DNA of 64,000 nt from Papio anubis (Eukaryota; Chordata; Mammalia; Primates; Cercopithecidae): the NCBI RefSeq assembly GCF_008728515.1, contig NC_044985.1, positions 78,840,155-78,904,154 of the forward strand, written 5' to 3'. The notes below the pieces were generated by a model, which made no database searches, was not told the origin of the DNA, and was given only the letters and a program-made list of their open reading frames with translations. This document shows positions 1 to 10,335 of this stretch, piece by piece (the stretch's first letter is position 1; every line of letters begins with the position of its first letter). The position numbers and the translations under genes were made by a program.

Positions 1-279
1 TTTGAACAAGTATTTAGTACCCTTCCAACCTTCTGTTACTTATGAAATAAAGATACTAATATCAATGTCATAGGATTAGTTCGAGAAGGAAGTTAGCTAA
101 TGAGCATGTCAATGTCTGGTTATTGTCATTAATGTTAGAGTGAACTAGGTAATTCATAAATCAACATTTATATTTCTGATGGACATTTCTGGCTGTCCAT
201 ATTTCCATGTACAAAACTCTTAGGTACTACTTTGTATCTTCCAAACTCTGTAATAAATTTTTATATTTATTTTTCACAA

Positions 280-430
280 CCAAGCCATGAGATACATTAT
301 CTTCACAATATAAGGGAAAAACTGAACCACAGAGAAGTGAAATATTCTGTCCAGAGGCAGCAGCTTGTAAGTGGCAAGCTGGGATTTGCACCCAGACAGT
401 CAGTCTGCGCTATAGGATTTTCTCTAAACT
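280..430 (-). repeat. MIR SINE fragment
   Basis: The stretch reads like the MIR core in antisense: an 'actgaaccacagagaagtga' block, then a 'cttgtaagtggcaagctggg' block and 'atttgcacccagac'. This is the reverse of the MIR tRNA-related head and core. It is heavily diverged, as expected for a mammal-wide SINE. A 77-codon open frame over it is chance. Confidence 0.7.
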
Positions 431-1838
431 ACAACATTCACTGCACCTTGCTTAGTACAACCTGACCAAGAACAGGAAGAACCACCAACATAAACTAAAT
501 TTATACCAATTTAAAATTAGAGGAGAGAAAATCATACTGAGATGAAATAACTTCCACAAAGCTTCAAAGAAAAACTGCATCAAAGGCTTGCTTAAACTCT
601 GATGTACCAGTGCCTTGGGTTTTTTGCACTTTCTTGCAAAGTTTGCCCTTGATTTACAAGTGAGAAATGGGAACTAACTACTCTAAAAACTCATGTCATA
701 AGTATTTGGCTGAACTTAAGGAGATTTTCTTTCATTTGTTTTTCCTTTTTCTGAAAAAAAAAAATATGCTAATAGCAATAATTTTCTAAGTACTTTAAAA
801 TATATATATTTTAGTTTCCTAGCAGAATGCTGTTGGAACTGAGGACTTTACCTCAAAAATTATAAGTCTAATTATGATTATAAGTAAATGTTATTTCATG
901 ACTCTGAAAATTTTATTTCTTTGCTTTGACTTCTTCGAGAACTACAGACATTTTCATTCCTACTTTACAGATAACCAAACGAGAACAGCAAGGTTAGGGA
1001 ACTTGATGAAACAGTTGAATATAAAAATACTACCAGCTCTGATGTTTCTGTACCTGAAAAGGGATGACAAACATTAATCTCTGTGCCTTGGTTGTAGACC
1101 TCCAAGTGTGTCTAAAAGACATTTGGAATTATCTGTTCAATCTGTCTTCAAAGAATTATCTTTGCTTATGATATTCTAGCTCACAATAAAATGTAGATTT
1201 TTGATTAATTGATCAAGAAGCTCAACCAAACAAATAAGAAAAACATTCACATCTCACTTGTACAATTACAAGTGTACTTAAATGTTTTAATACAATGAAT
1301 ATTTCAGCAACCATAAAAACAACAGAAAACCGAGAATGGAATATTTCCCAGTAAGATTGCCAGAGCTAACCTAGGATGTCCACTGGTAGTCATGGCAAAC
1401 ATAACCCTCAAGAATGGTAAGATTAAAAGGTATTTTTAAAAGCTATTAAATCATTCACTCAGTATTCAAACACATGCTGTTATGTAAAATAGGATTCAGG
1501 TTTAATTCCTTCTCTTCTTTCAAAATTGGATTCTATCCTATAAACTCTTTCTTAAAATAATATATTTTCCTTTTTATTTCCTTTCAGTTGTCAAGACCTT
1601 CAATTCAGACACTTCACATAATTCCTCAGTGTTGGAATATTCTCCAAATTGATTCATGGTTTCCATTTCTTACCAGCATTAATCACATTATTGCTTCTTG
1701 AACATACCACTGATTTAATTAAAAATCTTCACTATTTAAGAACAGTGTTCTCCTCCTTGTATTCAATATCCTTCATAAATATTTCCAACCTGCCTTTTTT
1801 TAACCTTATCTTCACTACTCATTTAATTTTACTCTATC
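431..1838. other. single-copy AT-rich DNA
   Basis: I recognise no gene here. A short segment near 955-1010 ('ctttacagataaccaaacga') may be another antisense MIR scrap. The rest is AT-rich and featureless to my reading. The small open frames (for example 874-1077 and 1649-1918) have no recognisable domain and no coding bias that I can see. Confidence 0.5.
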
Positions 1839-1909
1839 CAGTCAGCCCTTCATTTCTCTGGGTTCCACATCCATGGATTCAATCCACAGCAGATCAAACA
1901 TATTTTTTA
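1839..1909 (+). mobile_element. Tigger/pogo-like DNA transposon, left part
   Basis: It begins with the terminal motif CAGTCAGCCC and continues with 'ggttccacatccatggattc' and 'aatccacagcagatcaaaca'. This resembles the left end of a Tigger-group (Tigger4/Zombi-like) non-autonomous element. An L1 3' end is inserted right after it, and the element resumes at about 2662. The exact subfamily is not certain. Confidence 0.55.
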
Positions 1910-1917
1910 AATGGATG

Positions 1918-2653
1918 ATTGCACAATGAGATACCATATCACATCGGTCAGAATGGCTATTACTAAAAAGTCAGAAAACAACAGATGCTGACACAGCTGC
2001 AGGGGAAAGGGAATGTTTACACACTGTTGGTGGGAACATAAATTAGTTCACCCACTGTGGAAAGCAGTTTGTAGGTTTCTCAAAGACCTTAAAACAGAAC
2101 TACCATTTAACCCAGCAACCTCATTACTAGGTAAACATCCAAAACAAATCATTCTTCCAAAAAGACACAGGCACTTGTATGTTTATCTCAGCACTAGTTA
2201 CATTAGCAAAGATGTGGAATCAACTTAGGTGCCCATCAATGGTGGACTGAATAAAGAAAATGTAGTACATATACTCCATGGAATACTATGCAGTCATAAA
2301 AAATTGAAACCATGTCCTTTGCAGCGATGTGGATGCAGCTGGAGGTTATTATCCTAGACAAATTAATACAGAACATAAAATCAAATATTGCATGTTCTCA
2401 GTTACAAGTGGGAGCTAAACACTGGGCACTCATGGACATAAAAATGGCAAGAACAGATACTGGGGACTACTACAGGAAGGAGACAGGGAGGTGGGCAAGG
2501 GTTTAAAAACTATTCCATACTATGCTCACTACCTGGGTGACAAGAACATTGATACCACAAACCTCACCATCATGCAATATACTCATGTAACAAACCTGCA
2601 CATGTATCCCTAAATCAAAAATAAAAGTTGAAATTATATTTTTTAAAAAAATG
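1918..2653 (+). mobile_element. L1 3' end (5'-truncated LINE-1)
   Basis: This is sense LINE-1 sequence from the last part of ORF2 through the 3' UTR. It includes the 'ggaatactatgcagtcataa' and 'gtttgtaggtttctcaaaga' landmarks and the 3' terminal 'acctgcacatgtatccctaa' followed by an A-rich tail. The 8-bp sequence AATGGATG occurs on both sides (1910-1917 and 2654-2661), consistent with a TSD. The reading frame is broken and not functional. The divergence suggests an older primate L1 (L1PB/L1PA10+ or L1MA); the subfamily is inferred. Confidence 0.85.
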
Positions 2654-2661
2654 AATGGATG

Positions 2662-2765
2662 TAATGAATGTGTACAGACCTTTTCTAGTCATTATTCTCT
2701 AAAAATTACAATATAACAACTATTTACATAGCCATTTACATTGTATTAAGTATGACAAGTAACCT
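2662..2765 (+). mobile_element. Tigger-like DNA transposon, right part
   Basis: Sequence such as 'tgtacagaccttttctagtc' and 'caactatttacatagccatt' continues the DNA transposon whose left part ends at 1909. The split is caused by the L1 at 1918-2653. The right terminal inverted repeat is not visible, so the element is 3'-truncated or decayed. Confidence 0.5.
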
Positions 2766-3029
2766 AACAATAATATTATTACTGGTTATATCACAATTAA
2801 ATTTTAAGTCAATTTTTAGTAAATCAATTTCTTTCTGTTGAAATTTTTAAATTGAGTCTTTTTTCTACTTCATGTTTTGTATGCCTAGTAATTATCTACC
2901 CCCAAACTTTCCGCAGAAATATGTGTCATCTCAGCATTGTTAAATGCATCAATCTATCTTTATTTCACCCTCAAACTTACTTGAGAGCTCTAATGAATAT
3001 AGAATCCTAAGTTAAAACTTACTTTGTTG

Positions 3030-3690
3030 AGATATTTAAAGGCATTTGGGTCTTCATCTTCTAACTTTTAGGTGTGTTCTTTATGAAGTTCAGTGACATT
3101 CTGATTGTCAGTCTATTCTGATCCCCAATCCTTGGAAAACTTTTAGGATCCTTTTTTTTAATCACTCGTATCCTGATATTTCAAGAAGTTGGGCCTTGAT
3201 TTGGGCCTTTTAATTGTGGTAGGCATTTTCCATCTGTAAAATCAAGTTATGTTCTGTGAAATACTCTTGCATCATTTGTTAATAAATTTATCCCCTACTT
3301 TTTCACGGTTCTTCCATTACAAAAGTCTCATTTGAGAAATGTGGATCTCTAAATTAATCTTGCGTTTTTACCTTTTTATTTTCTATCTCTGCATCCTTTT
3401 ATTTTTCTCTAGCTGATATACTCAACTATATCTTACAATCTATCTATAGGTTTTTAAAATTCAGTTCCTAATTTTTAACTTGTAAGGGCTCTTTCTTGTT
3501 CTAAGAATATTCTCTTTTTTTAAACTGAACTATTCTTGTTTTATGGGTGCAATATCTATTCCTCTCTCAGACTATCCAACATGACATTTTGGATTTTTTT
3601 CTGCTTTCTGCATTGCCTTTGTTTTCTCTGAGTTCCTTCTCATCTTACTTTCCTTACACACCCCCTTGTCTTTCATGTCATCTATGCATT
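3030..3690 (-). mobile_element. ancient L1M-like repeat, antisense
   Basis: The T-rich stretch contains phrases typical of an old mammalian LINE-1-associated repeat read in antisense ('gggctctttcttgttctaag', 'tgggtgcaatatctattcct', 'ggcattttccatctgtaaaa'). Its boundaries are fuzzy. I assign it to the L1M class by memory of these phrases only. The 2766-3029 interval before it shows nothing I recognise. Confidence 0.4.
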
Positions 3691-3736
3691 AAAAGTGAAA
3701 TAATAAAAATCTGATTTTTATTCAGGTTTGCTAAAT

Positions 3737-4830
3737 AAACAAAACAATATTGAGAATAACAAAATTTAGGGGCTCATGCTTCCATTTCAAAACATATTAC
3801 AAAACTACAATCATTAAAACTGTGGTACTAGCATAAGGATACGTATATAGATCATTGGAATAGAATTGAGAGTGCAGAAACAAACCCACACAGCTATAGC
3901 CAACTGATTTCAATGAGGCTGAAAGATTATCTAATAAAGAAAGAACAATCTCTTCAACAAATGATTCTGGGACAACAGGATATCCACATGTGAAAAATAA
4001 AGTTCAACTTCTACCTCACACCACATACAAAAAAAAAAAATCCAAAACAGATAAATGACCTAAATAGAAGAGATAAAACTATTAAACTTTTAGAAGAAAA
4101 CAAAGGGGTAAATCTTCATGATATTGGTTCTTAGATTTGACACCAAAAGCACAAACAAAAGAAGAAAAAAAGATAAGTTGGACCTTGAGAAAACTGAAAA
4201 TTTCTGTTCAGCAAAGGATGCTATCAAGTACATAAAAATGACAGTCAACAGAATGGGAGAAGATGTTTGTAAAAAATATATCTGATAATGGTAGTCTAGT
4301 ATCAAAAATATAAAAAGGACACAACTCAATAACACACAGAAAAATAATGAATTAAAAAATGATCAAAAGACTTGAGTTGACATTATTCCAAAGACAACAT
4401 AAAAATGCCCAACAAATACATGAAAAGATGCTCAACATCATTAAGGTAAATCCAAGTCAAACTAATGTGATATCACTTCATACCCACTAGCATGACCATA
4501 ATCAAAATACAGAAAATAGTAATTGTTGGTGATGTGGACAAATTAAAATACTACTCACACATGAAAAGGAATTAAGCACTGACACATACTACAATGAAGA
4601 TGAACCTCAAAAATATTATGCTAAGTGACACAAGCCAGACACAAAAGGTCAAGTAATATGATTCCATTTATATGAAATATTCAGAATAGGTAAATCAATA
4701 AAGACAGAAAACAGTTTAGTGGTTAACAGGGATTGGGTTCCACAGGTTTCGCAGGTCTGCACATTTTGTTTTATCATTGTTTGTTAAGCTAAAAAAGTAA
4801 TAAAAATATAAACATGTTCTGGAATATCTC
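3737..4830 (+). mobile_element. L1M ORF2 3' part and 3' UTR
   Basis: Sense LINE-1 ORF2 landmarks run in order: 'ttcaaaacatattacaaaac', 'catttggaatagaattgag'-like text near 3856, 'gatgctcaacatcattaagg', then 3'-UTR text ('aagccagacacaaaaggtca', 'tagtggttaacagggattgg'). Many stops and indels mark it as an old, dead copy. A younger L1PA is inserted near its 3' end at 4844. Confidence 0.8.
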
Positions 4831-4843
4831 AACTATCAGCTTT

Positions 4844-5962
4844 TTTTTCCTTTAAGTTTTAGGGTACATGTGCACAACGTGCAGGTTTGTTACATATGTA
4901 CACATGTGCCGTGTTGGTGTGCTGCACCCATTAACTCGTCATTTACATTAGGTATTTCTCTTAATGCTATCCCTCCCCTCTCCTCCCATCCCACGACAGG
5001 CCCTGGTGTATGATGTTCCCTGCGCTGTGTCCAAGTGTTCTCATTGTTCGATTCCCACCTATGAGTGAGAACATGCGGTGTTTGGTTTTCTGTCTTTGCT
5101 ATAGTTTGCTCAGCATGATGGTTTCCAGCTTCATCCATGTCCCTACAAAGGAAATGAACTCATCCTTTTTTTATGGCTGCATAGTATTCCATGGTGTATA
5201 TGTGCCATATTTTCTTAATCCAGTCTATCATTGATGGACATCTGGGTTGGTTCCAAGTCTTTTCTATTGTGAATACTGCTGCAATAAACGTATGTGTGCA
5301 TGCATCTTTATAGTAGCATGATTTCTATCCTTTGGGTATATACCCAGTAATGGGATCACTGGGTCAAATGGTATTTCTAGTTCTAGATCCCTGAGCAATC
5401 GCCACACTATCTTCCACAATGGTTGAACTAATTTACAGTCCCACCAACAGTGTAAAACATTCCTATTTCTCCACATCCTCTCCAGCACCTGTTGTTTCCT
5501 GACTTTTTAATGATCGCCATTCTAACAGGTGTGAGATGATATCTCATTGTGATTTTGATTTGCATTTCTCTGATGACCAGTGATGATGAGCATTTTTCAC
5601 ATGTCTGTTGGCTGCATAAATGTCTTCTTTTGAGAAGTGTCTGTTCATATCCTTTGTCCACTTTTTGATGGGGTTGTTTGATTTTTTCTTGTAAATTTGT
5701 TTAAGTTCTTTGCAGATTCTGGATATTAGCCCTTTGTCAGATGGGTAGATTGCAAAAATGTTCTCCCACTCTGTAGGTTCCTGTTCACTCTAATAGTAGT
5801 TTCTTTTACTGTGCAGAAGCTCTTTAGCTCAGTTACAGCCCATTTGTCTATTTCGGCTTTTGTTGCCATTGCTTTTGGTGGTTTAGTCATGAAGTCCTTG
5901 CCCATGCCCATGTTCTGAATGGTATTGCCTAGGTTTTCTTCTAGGGTTTTTATGGTTTTAGG
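4844..5962 (-). mobile_element. 5'-truncated L1PA, antisense
   Basis: The poly-T at 4841-4849 is the antisense A-tail. It is followed by the antisense L1PA 3' end ('aagttttagggtacatgtgc', 'acatgcggtgtttggttttc') and ORF2 C-terminal sequence up to about 5962, where the copy stops abruptly (5' truncation by target-primed reverse transcription). A perfect 13-bp TSD, AACTATCAGCTTT, lies at 4831-4843 and 5963-5975. Divergence from the remembered L1PA sequence is only a few percent, so this is one of the younger insertions. Only about 1.1 kb remains, without reverse transcriptase or endonuclease domains. Confidence 0.93.
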
Positions 5963-5975
5963 AACTATCAGCTTT

Positions 5976-7730
5976 AAGCATGGAATTTCAATGCCTGGGT
6001 TTGCATTTTTTTTTACTAAGATTTTATTGGTATCAGGTAGTAAAAACTGTATTGTCAAGGATGATGAAAGACTCAACAAAGTAGGTTTATTAAAGATGCA
6101 CTGTACATTAGCTTATGGCCAAGTCATGTTAAGGCATATTCCTGAAATAAAAATTTTCACAGTAGTTCAAAGAGAGAAGAGATCAAATCCATTCAACACT
6201 AAAGCCTCAGCACCTAATTCACATGACTAATATAATAGCATAGAGTTCCTACAAAAATTACATCATCAGCCCATCAAATTAAGGTAGTTTATTTGGATCT
6301 TATTAGCACTGAAGTTTTGTTGGCAATTAATTTGCAAATTGATTTTGTAACTTGTAAGAACAACAAGCATAAAAATTGACGTTAGTTTTACGTACACATA
6401 TTTTAAGTTAACACCTTTATAATAAAAATAACTTAAGTTGGTCCGGATAGGGGTATCTGTGAGAATTGTTTTCCACATCATCCGTTTTAATAATAAGAAG
6501 AAAAAATTTAAAGAAATTTTGATTAGGAAAATATTTTTGTTTTATGGGTTACATAAGAATAATAAATAAGTCGATGATACACACTGAATATTTACAAAGG
6601 TATGTCACAGGAAAGAAGCTGCATGATATTTTAAAGGAATTCTGCAGAGTTGCTTTATTATGCTGAAAACTGTTGTATCATTTGTACATTCCTATTAACA
6701 GGATGGGGTGCAGGGAGTAAATTTTCTGAAAAGCAAAGACTTTGTAAACTAGACAGTTTGGAATAACTACATTTGGCATTTGAGATTATTTTGGTGAAAT
6801 TCATATATTTGTGCAGTTTAATTTTAATAAGAAAATATATCGGCTTCCAACTATCCTAAACGGATTTCAATTATCTTACTCTTTTTTATCTTATTTGTAA
6901 AATGTATTCAAAAAGTGCGATATTAAGTCAGTTCACAAAGACGCTAGCTTTTCAAAGCCACAAATATTGAATGTGATGCTTATTTTTGGCATATCCTGTG
7001 GAAAATACAGAGTAGAAATATTATTATGACAGCTTATATAGTTGCAAAATATTCACTGATACTGTTCTTCAGGCTTAGGTAATAACGTTCTTCTGCCATT
7101 ATATTTTATAGACCTAGCATCACATCTGATTCTCTGATTTGCATATTACATGGTTAATGATCGCTGCTGGGATATTTTTAATTTATTATTTTATTATTAT
7201 TTATATATAACACCTTTTCTTATTAGCTATACCTCGAATCATATGTATAAGATGAGATAATAGTATTATTCAGGTGGGTTTTCTCACACATTACACACAC
7301 AAATATACTAAGTGAAATCGTGAGTTTGCTTGCAAATGTAGTGCTATTTTCCCATTTTTAAAACGTTTGTTTTTCAGGAATGAGGGCAATAACAGGTTGC
7401 TGCATTAAAAGTATTTCATTAGATTCTAATTGTGATTAAGGAGTATATTTGCAGCTCACCTTATGGGCATAGATTAAAGATGTGAAGTAGCCCACAAGGG
7501 ACCTCATTAGCATGGTGATTACAAGTTAATCAGTAATACAAAGAACAGAGAAATAATGAAACAGAAAAACAAATTTTTTGATGCATTCATTATTAGATTT
7601 TCTTGGCTTTTAAAGGTTTAAAAACTATCAGGCTAATGTTTGGTGCTTTCATCTTTTTAGATTATGCTATCCTGAGGGAATAGTTCAGTGCTGCCGGGTA
7701 AAACCACTGAGGGAGAGGCGTCATTGGGTC
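5976..7730. other. repeat-poor single-copy stretch, possible regulatory DNA
   Basis: I see no SINE, LINE or LTR here. From about 6900 to 7650 the sequence has low simple-repeat content and many TAAT/ATTA-type and octamer-like words ('tttgcatattac' at about 7138, 'ttaatgatcgctgctgg', 'gttaatcagtaat'), the look of a conserved non-coding element. That is inference; no alignment was possible. A (TTTTA)n run lies at 7731-7757. Confidence 0.35.
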
Positions 7731-7764
7731 ATTTATTTTATTTTATTTTATTTTTTCAAGACAA

Positions 7765-8210
7765 TAAGCATTTAGTAAATGACTACTAGCAGCAAGGCAC
7801 GCTACTAGGTTCTGTGATGAATACAAATGCAAGCAAGAATGAAACTTGAATATAAGAAAAACACAAACAACAAAGCAAAGTGTAAGTTCTCGGTGAAGAG
7901 AGAAAATTTTGATGGGGATATCAGAGAAGGATATGAAAAATATTAGGATTCAATCTAAATCTTGAAGAACAGGATTCTAAGTGGTAGCATAAATTGGCAT
8001 TCAAGGAAGAAGAAAAAAGATAAGCAAAAACAGGGTAAAAATTGTTCATTTATGTTTGAAAAAACACAAAGTAGAACGAAATTTTTTACAGAGCAAAGTA
8101 CCTATAGAACAGTGACACAGAATTGTTAAAGAAAAAATGGGCCCAGATGCAAGAAGGTATGACTAAACACAATATTAAGGAGTTTGAGTTTTTAATCTCT
8201 AAGCAGTGGG
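7765..8210 (+). repeat. ancient mammalian interspersed repeat, copy 1
   Basis: The phrase order matches two later stretches of the window (12,980-13,900 and 22,555-23,830). It includes a 'gctactaggttctgtgatga' start, and a 'taaggagtttgagtttttaa' plus 'ctctaagcagtgggg' segment near 8180-8210. I recognise the family as a common, mammal-wide interspersed repeat but cannot name it with certainty. It is interrupted by the solo LTR at 8216. Confidence 0.45.
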
Positions 8211-8215
8211 GGGTC

Positions 8216-8575
8216 TGTATTAGTCCATTTTCACACTGCTATAAAGAAATACCCAAGACTGGGTAATTTATAAAGGAAAGAGGTTTTAGTGACTCCCAGT
8301 TCCACATGGCTGGGGAGGCTTCGGGAAACTTACAATCATGGCGGGAGGCAAAGTGGAAGCCAGCACCTTCTTCACTAGACAGAGGAGAGAGAAGGGCAAG
8401 CAAACAAGGAAGTGCCATGCTTTTAAACCCATCAGATCTCGTGAGAACTCCCTCACTATCATAAGAACAGCGTGGGGGAAACCTTCCCCATGATCCAATT
8501 ACCTCCCTCCCTCCACACCTGAGGATTACAATTTGAGATGAGATTTGGGTGGGAACACAGGGCCAAACCATATCA
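8216..8575 (-). mobile_element. MST/THE1-type MaLR solo LTR
   Basis: Read in antisense this is a complete LTR of the THE1/MST group: it starts TGTATTAGTCC and ends CCATATCA, i.e. TGATATGG...ATACA in sense. Inside are the usual MaLR phrases ('cccaagactgggtaatttat', 'gctggggaggcttcgggaaa'). A perfect 5-bp TSD, GGGTC, flanks it (8211-8215 and 8576-8580). No internal sequence is present, so it is a solo LTR. Open frames over it on the minus strand are LTR artefacts. Confidence 0.92.
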
Positions 8576-8875
8576 GGGTCCAATAGATGAGGGGGAAAAA
8601 AATGCTCATTTTTGAAAATTCGAAAAACAGAATTAAAATATACCACCTAAAGTCATTTAAGGTATTTTTGTTAATGGAAATGATAGATGAGCAGAGATAT
8701 AAATGAATCACACTAGGGCTTTGAAAATATGCTATAAGTTGCCAATGTGAAGAATATAAGTTTGCTGCATGCATCTTTCTTCTCTTTTTTTCTTTGAATG
8801 AAAAACAGGCCTATGAATTTTTCATCATTTGCACGGTACCTTTTCTATATTTCCCGAGGTACTTTTGAGAGGTCA

Positions 8876-9450
8876 CAGCGTGCTGGCAGCCCTCGCAGCC
8901 GTTGCTGGCTCTCGGCGCCTCCTAGGCCTCGGCGCCCACTCTGGCCGCGCTTGAGCCCTTCAGCCCGCCGCTGCACTTGGGAGCCCCTCTCTGGGCTGGC
9001 CCAGACCGGAGCCGGCTCCCTCTGCCTGTGGGAGGCGTGGAGGGAGAGGCGCGGGCGGGAACCGGGGCCGAGGGCAGCGCTCTCGGGCCAGCGCGAGTTC
9101 CAGGTGGGCGTGGGCTCGGCGGGCCACCGCACTAGAGCGGCCGGCGGGCAGGCGCCGCCGGCCCGGGCAGTGAGGGCCTTGGCACTCGGGCCAGCAACTG
9201 CGAAGGATGCGCCGGGTTCCCCAGCAGTGCTGGCCCGCCGGCGCTGCGCTCAAATTCTCGCCAGGCCTCAGCTGCCTCCCAGCGCGGAAAGGCTGGGGAC
9301 CTGCAGCCCGTCATGCCGAGCCTCTCCGAAGAGCGCCGCCCCCTGCTCCGCGGCGCCTGGTCCCATCAACCGCCAAAGGGCTGAGGAGTGCAGGCGCACC
9401 GCGCAGGACTGGCGGTCAGCTCTGCCTGCGGCCGGGTGCGGGATCCACTA
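8876..9450. promoter_or_regulatory. CpG-rich island within LTR12C
   Basis: This 0.57-kb segment is dense in CpG and GC (for example 'gcgccgccggcccgggcag' at about 9149) while everything around it is AT-rich. It is the U3 5' half of the LTR. It is the only island-like segment in the window and would be a natural target for methylation control of the LTR. Confidence 0.75.
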
Positions 9451-9522
9451 AGTGAAGCCAGCTGGGTTCCTGTGTCTAGTGGGGACTTGGAAAACCTTTC
9501 TAACTCAGGGATTGTAAACGCA

Positions 9523-9683
9523 CCAATCAGCATCCTGTGTCTAGCTCAAGGTTTGTAAATACACCAATCAGTACTCTGTATCTAGCTAATCTAGTGGGGA
9601 CTTAGAGAACTTTTCTGTCCAGTACTGTCTAGCTAAAGGATTGTAAATGCACCAATCAGCACTCTGTCAAAACAGACCAATCA
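9523..9683 (+). promoter_or_regulatory. four CCAATCA (NF-Y) boxes of the LTR12C U3
   Basis: CCAATCA occurs at 9523-9529, 9564-9570, 9652-9658 and 9677-9683, the first three in tandem 'tgtaaa.gcaccaatcag'-type units. In the HERV-9 LTR family such units bind NF-Y and drive transcription to the right. The motifs are intact; activity is inferred. Confidence 0.7.
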
Positions 9684-9702
9684 GTGGGATGTGGGTGGGG
9701 TC

Positions 9703-9716
9703 AGATAAGGGAACAC
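9703..9716 (+). promoter_or_regulatory. GATA site and decayed TATA region of LTR12C
   Basis: AGATAAGG (9703-9710) is an intact GATA motif. The following AT-rich TATA-like word usual in this LTR is here 'gaacacaagc', so the TATA element looks lost in this copy. This comparison rests on my memory of the LTR12 consensus. Confidence 0.5.
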
Positions 9717-9797
9717 AAGCAGGCTGCCCAAGCCAGCACTGGCAACCCGCTTGGGTCCCCTTCCCCAGTGTGGAAGCTTTGTTCTTTAGCTCTTTAC

Positions 9798-9803
9798 AGT
9801 AAA
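9798..9803 (+). terminator. variant poly(A) signal of LTR12C
   Basis: The usual AATAAA of the LTR R region ('..aataaatcttgctgctgc') reads AGTAAA here. AGTAAA is a weak variant signal, so read-through from the LTR promoter would be favoured. This is inference. Confidence 0.45.
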
Positions 9804-10199
9804 TCTTGCTGCTGCTGACTCTGTGGGTCCACGCCACCTTTATGACCTGTAACACCACCAAGGTCTGCAGCTTCACTCCTGAAGCCAGCGAGACCACGAA
9901 CCCACCAGGAAGAGCGAACAACTCCAGAGGCACTGCCTTTAAGAACTGTAACACTCACTGCAAAGGTCTGCAGCTTCACTCCTGTCAGTGAGACCACGAA
10001 CCCAGCAGAAGGAGGAAGCTCCAGACACATCTGAACATCTGAAGGAACAAACTCCAGACAAGTCACCATCTTTAAGAACTACAGCACTCACCACGAGGGT
10101 CCGCAGCTTCATTCTTGAAGTCAGCGAGACCAAGAACCCACCAATCCCGGACACACTTTTACATCCACTCCTTTGTCTTATTTCTGTAAAACATGTAGC

Positions 10200-10335
10200 A
10201 GGGATATTATTAGCATCATATTTTAGTGAAAATATTAAATGACTTGTCCAAGGTCAACCAACCAGCTTGAGATAGATTCAAAATTAGAATTCAGAATTCT
10301 CAGAACATGTTTCAGTGTTCTTACCACTGTATTTA
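10200..10335 (-). repeat. MIR SINE fragment
   Basis: Antisense MIR core: 'gacttgtccaaggtcaacc' followed by an 'aattcagaattctcagaaca' and 'gttcttaccactgt' end. Diverged. Confidence 0.65.

Larger units (their letters stand above)
8866..10155 (+). mobile_element. LTR12C (HERV-9) solo LTR
   Basis: This is a full-length LTR from TGAGAGGTCACAGCG to ...CCGGACACA with a 4-bp TSD, CTTT (8862-8865 and 10156-10159). The GC- and CpG-rich first half, the tandem 'caccaatcag' units, a GATA site and the 3' 'gcagcttcactcctgaagcc' / 'gagaccacgaacccaccag' repeats are diagnostic of the HERV-9 LTR12 group. No proviral body is present. LTR12 copies are known NF-Y/GATA-driven promoters and enhancers in primates; whether this copy is active cannot be seen. 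GC-rich open frames of up to 217 codons in it are not genes. Confidence 0.95.

Noticed and set aside
5428..6079. Minus-strand frames of 74-117 codons
   Set aside because: Parts of the truncated antisense L1PA ORF2 C-terminus, partly reading into flanking DNA.
8798..9451. 217-codon open frame on the plus strand, with overlapping GC-rich frames on both strands
   Set aside because: It lies in the CpG-rich half of LTR12C. High GC with few stop codons explains open frames in several phases at once. It shows no domain and starts outside the LTR in unrelated DNA.
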